From Solibacillus sp. R5-41 (GTDB lineage: Bacteria > Bacillota > Bacilli > Bacillales_A > Planococcaceae): DNA of 64,000 bases. The notes below the pieces were generated by a model. The model was given only the letters and a program-made list of their open reading frames with translations. It searched no databases and was not told the origin of the DNA. Shown here piece by piece: positions 61,687 through 64,000 of this stretch (position 1 is its first letter; each line of letters begins with the position of its first letter). The position numbers were made by a program, and so were the translations under genes. The stretch is taken from NCBI RefSeq assembly GCF_002736105.1, contig NZ_CP024123.1, positions 4,168,001 to 4,232,000 of the forward strand, in the 5' to 3' direction.

Positions 61687-61717
61687 ATTATAAAATCTTA
61701 CGTTACGTTAGATGCAA
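61687..61717 (-). promoter_or_regulatory. MerR-type promoter with 19-bp spacer
   Basis: TTGCAT (61712-61717), a 19-base spacer, then TATAAT (61687-61692). Within the spacer CTAACGTAACGTAAG is nearly symmetrical (12 of 15 positions), the layout of MerR operators. It drives the regulator-exporter unit. Confidence 0.9.
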
Positions 61718-61811
61718 GAGAAAAAAGAAATCCCACAGAAAAGACTTGTTAGCCTTCAGTGGGAGATGAATATTTAATCGTCGCAAGATTCTCTTATGTG
61801 TATATTCGGAA

Positions 61812-62158
61812 TTGTCCTCATATAACGAACTACACAATTAATATGTAGCATTTGCCTTCCAACCGTTCCAATTCGAAGCTAATTCTTCAATTTCCTCTAG
61901 AGTCGATTTATGCCCAAGCGCTAATACATTCTTTAATGCATTATGTAGACCGACATCAATAATTGGTAAGGAAAAAGTATAATGGAGGCATTTCATTATA
62001 ACTTAATCTGTTGACCATGCTCCAATGCCTCTTAGCGACATTAGTAATTTTTTAACCGCTCCTAATCATTCTTCCGAAGCAATAATTCCTTTGTTAATTC
62101 ACTTCAATAAGCTAAATTCGTTATTCTCCCTTGTTAAAGTTTTTCTAATATAGTATAC
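61812..62158 (-). pseudogene. Decayed DNA-3-methyladenine glycosylase II (HhH-GPD) fragment
   Basis: Reading the minus strand in one frame gives LLMSLRGIGAWSTD, a stop, VIMKCLHYTFSLPIIDVGLHN and so on to EEIEELASNWNGWKANATY, a stop, then LCSSLYEDN. This is the C-terminal part of an AlkA-like base-excision glycosylase: helix-hairpin-helix LRGIGAW and catalytic Asp in PIIDVGL. At least four nonsense codons interrupt it, and the N-terminal half is missing. Non-functional remnant. Confidence 0.8.
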
Positions 62159-62236
62159 TCCTAAATGCAAACTATTAAACTGCCAAACACTTTTAATATT
62201 CGTGTTTGACTATATGTCTCGGAGGAAAACGAAATA

Positions 62237-63091
62237 ATGAACAGGAATTTTAAGTTATTTACGAACATTGCTATCTTACTTTTATTGTTAGCGGGATGTT
62301 CATCCAATGAAGGAAAGTCAACTGAATTAGACAAGCAACAGACAAAGGAACAACCAATTGCAGTTCAAGGAGCAATGGATGTTGAAGTTTCAGAGTTTTT
62401 AAAGGCAATGGGCGATTATAAAGAGGAGAAACACGGTAATTTCTCCTTTTATATAGGGGAAATTGAAGGTATTCCGGTTGTAGTATCCCAAACAGAAGTG
62501 GGAATGGTTAATGCAGCGGCATCAACAACTTTATTAATTGAAAAATATAATCCTAAAGTAGTAATCAATCAAGGAACAGCTGGAGGACATGATCCAGATA
62601 TTCACGTATTCGATACAGTAATTGCTACAGAAGTAATTAATATCGGAAGCTTCCGCTCTGATCGTGTGGAAGATGGGCAAGGGATGAAACCAGAAAACTG
62701 GATTCATATGGCAACAGAGCTTAAGGATAAAAATGGAGAGACACAAAACTATTCATCATTACCAAGTGATCCTGAGCTTGTTGAAGCCGCGAAAAATGTA
62801 GCTGATAAATATAAACATGGGCAAGTTGTAGAGGGAGTTATCGGAAGTGGTGACTGGTGGAATCGAGAAATTGATCGCATCAATTGGTTCCACGAGAACT
62901 TTGGAACTAGCGGTGAAGAAATGGAAGCATTTGCTGTTGCTCAAGTTACTCATTTACTAGATGTTCCATTCCTTTCATTACGAACAATTTCTAACTCTGA
63001 AGTAACAGATGACAATATTGAAGACTTAGAGAAGGCCGGTCATTACGGTGCAGAATTTACAATCGAAGTTGTAAAGGAAATTGCAAAATAG
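62237..63091 (+). CDS. Exported MTA/SAH nucleosidase-like lipoprotein
   Basis: 284 residues. A lipoprotein signal ends LLLAGC with Cys21 lipidated. The mature domain (about 45-284) has the nucleoside phosphorylase/nucleosidase fold: GTAGG loop NQGTAGGHDP, GEEMEAFAVAQV with the conserved Glu230, and LRTISNSEVTDDN. At the last site the usual catalytic Asp of MTA/SAH nucleosidases is Asn253. Membrane anchoring on the outside is rare for this family. GGAGG lies eight bases upstream. Substrate not established. Confidence 0.82.
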   Translation: MNRNFKLFTNIAILLLLLAGCSSNEGKSTELDKQQTKEQPIAVQGAMDVEVSEFLKAMGDYKEEKHGNFSFYIGEIEGIPVVVSQTEVGMVNAAASTTLLIEKYNPKVVINQGTAGGHDPDIHVFDTVIATEVINIGSFRSDRVEDGQGMKPENWIHMATELKDKNGETQNYSSLPSDPELVEAAKNVADKYKHGQVVEGVIGSGDWWNREIDRINWFHENFGTSGEEMEAFAVAQVTHLLDVPFLSLRTISNSEVTDDNIEDLEKAGHYGAEFTIEVVKEIAK

Positions 63092-63119
63092 ACCCAAATC
63101 AAACAAAACCATAAACAGA

Positions 63120-63158
63120 CATAACACACCTCCTATTCATAGCAGTGTGTTGTGTCCT
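63120..63158 (+). terminator. Terminator after the nucleosidase gene
   Basis: AACACAC and GTGTGTT flank a 15-base loop. T-containing tract follows. Confidence 0.6.
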
Positions 63159-63186
63159 TTATATAGGAAGTTATCGTTTATCTTCA

Positions 63187-63240
63187 TTCAACGGAAAACC
63201 CCACCTCTATAAGTGATGAAATAAATATGCTTGGTATACT
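63187..63240 (-). repeat. Decayed fragment of the intergenic repeat (right end)
   Basis: CAACGGAAAACCCCACCTCT followed by ATAAGTGATG and CTTGGTATAC matches the right end of the full copy 44373-44562 (TCCACTTCTATAAATGG, CCAAGTATAC). Confidence 0.5.
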
Positions 63241-63246
63241 AAAAAG

Positions 63247-63280
63247 AGAGTGCCCCAAAAGCTTGGGCACTCTCTTTAAT
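63247..63280 (-). terminator. Terminator after the alanine/sodium symporter
   Basis: AGAGTGCCC and GGGCACTCT form a perfect nine-base stem around AAAAGCTT, then a U run on the minus strand. Confidence 0.9.
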
Positions 63281-64000
63281 TTAACGGTTTTTTTCTAATT
63301 CTTCATCTTCTCCCCAACATTCAACTTCGCCAATATTAGGTACGTTTTTCTTATAGAAAACTGGATCTTTGCCTTGCTTACGTTGGATTAAGTAATCGTT
63401 AATAACTGGTTTGGCCACTTTCCACAGTTGCAGAATAGCAATTAAATTTATGATTGCCATAATACCCATAAATAAATCCGCTAAATCCCATACAACTTGT
63501 ACCTTTGCAATTGAACCAAACATAACAAAAAGTACGACAAATATACGGAATACTAATAAGCCCATCTTTGACTCTTTAATAAAACTAATATTCGATTCAC
63601 CATAATAGTAATTACCGATAACCGTACTAAAAGCAAACATAAATACAATTACTGCTAAGAAAATCCCTGCCCAGTCACCTAAATTTCCAACTAAAGAGGC
63701 TTGAGTTAAATTGACAGAAGTTGCGTCAGATTGAAGATATGCATCACCTAATAATACAATAGCAGCAGTTGCTGTACAAACTACTAATGTATCAATAAAT
63801 ACACCTAGTGCTTGAATCAAGCCTTGCTTTACTGGGTGAGAAACAGCCGCTGTTGCTGCAGCATTAGGTGCAGAACCTATCCCTGCTTCATTGGAGAATA
63901 AACCACGTTTAATCCCATTCATTATTGCTGCCCCTAACATTCCCGCAAAGGCTTCTTCCAATCCAAAAGCAGATTTAATAATTAGAAGAAATACATTCGG
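63281..64000 (-). CDS. Sodium/alanine symporter (AGCS family), 5' part outside the window
   Basis: Partial: coding continues to the right edge, giving at least 239 residues that form the C-terminal half. GLEEAFAGMLGAAIMNGIKRGLFSNEAGIGSAPNAAATA is the AGCS signature, followed by five or more membrane helices and a charged C-terminal tail (WGEDEELEKNR). Imports alanine or glycine with sodium. No start codon can be assigned. Confidence 0.9.
   Translation of the reverse strand, partial: PNVFLLIIKSAFGLEEAFAGMLGAAIMNGIKRGLFSNEAGIGSAPNAAATAAVSHPVKQGLIQALGVFIDTLVVCTATAAIVLLGDAYLQSDATSVNLTQASLVGNLGDWAGIFLAVIVFMFAFSTVIGNYYYGESNISFIKESKMGLLVFRIFVVLFVMFGSIAKVQVVWDLADLFMGIMAIINLIAILQLWKVAKPVINDYLIQRKQGKDPVFYKKNVPNIGEVECWGEDEELEKNR

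Noticed and set aside
62160-62236. PurR-box-like motif before the nucleosidase gene
   Set aside because: Only a CGAATATT core is similar to PurR operators; it could be chance in AT-rich DNA.
62171-62236. SAM or purine riboswitch before the nucleosidase gene
   Set aside because: The leader is too short and lacks the conserved cores of known riboswitches.
1-64000. CRISPR arrays, rRNA, tRNA, transposases, prophage genes
   Set aside because: No regularly spaced repeats, no tRNA-like cloverleaf and no recognisable phage or IS protein was seen on either strand.

Overview
The window looks like origin-proximal core chromosome of a low-GC, Gram-positive, endospore-forming member of the Bacillales. 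Evidence is the near-collinearity with the Bacillus subtilis ctsR-to-tuf region, a sporulation-type sigma-H gene, the McsA/McsB/CtsR system, T-box, L10-leader and CodY-type regulation, and AT-rich coding sequence. Protein sequences and the acetate-permease/aldehyde-dehydrogenase setting suggest Planococcaceae (Solibacillus/Lysinibacillus group), but that is a judgement from memory, not a database result. Almost all housekeeping genes lie on the minus strand, so replication probably enters from the right. A parS-like site at 41213-41228 fits an origin-proximal position.

Layout, left to right. 1-3100: malate synthase G and a small membrane protein. 3100-7870: str operon (tuf, fusA, rpsG, rpsL, rplGB). 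8058-15454: rpoC and rpoB. 15.7-20.3 kb: a YbxB-type methyltransferase, rplL, rplJ, rplA, rplK, nusG, secE, rpmG. 20.3-29.2 kb: sigH, rae1, rlmB, mrnC, cysS, cysE (behind a cysteine T-box), gltX, ispF, ispD, yacL. 29.5-36.4 kb: an acetate permease where disA would be expected, then radA, clpC, mcsB, mcsA, ctsR behind a CtsR box. 36.7-44.3 kb: accessory genes (DUF4870, a globin-coupled chemoreceptor, a thioesterase, two aldehyde dehydrogenases, DUF779, a pseudouridine synthase). 44.5-49.2 kb: a five-gene branched-chain amino acid ABC transporter with CodY-like boxes at its promoter. 49.4-64 kb: mixed single genes and short operons (methyltransferase/ogt, mqo, AraC-type regulator, LURP-one-like protein, ADP-ribosylglycohydrolase, BRCT protein, rRNA methyltransferase, pdxS without pdxT, a MerR-regulated multidrug ABC exporter, a DNA-glycosylase pseudogene, a lipoprotein nucleosidase and a truncated alanine/sodium symporter).

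The window holds no phage, transposase, CRISPR array, rRNA or tRNA that I could see. The most unusual sequence-level feature is a dispersed intergenic repeat of about 190 bp. Two full copies (36461-36649 and, inverted, 44373-44562) differ by base changes that keep a 15-bp long-range stem paired. One shortened copy separates secE from nusG, and at least six decayed fragments lie in other intergenic gaps. Other points of interest are ribosomal protein S12 with non-canonical residues at two streptomycin-determining positions, loss of disA from its conserved slot, a nusG start with its only Shine-Dalgarno 24 nt upstream, a textbook 19-bp-spacer MerR promoter, and an exported nucleosidase with Asn in place of the usual catalytic Asp.

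I found no clear candidate for an entirely new multi-gene system. Start codons were reassigned where the first possible start lay inside or before the Shine-Dalgarno sequence.
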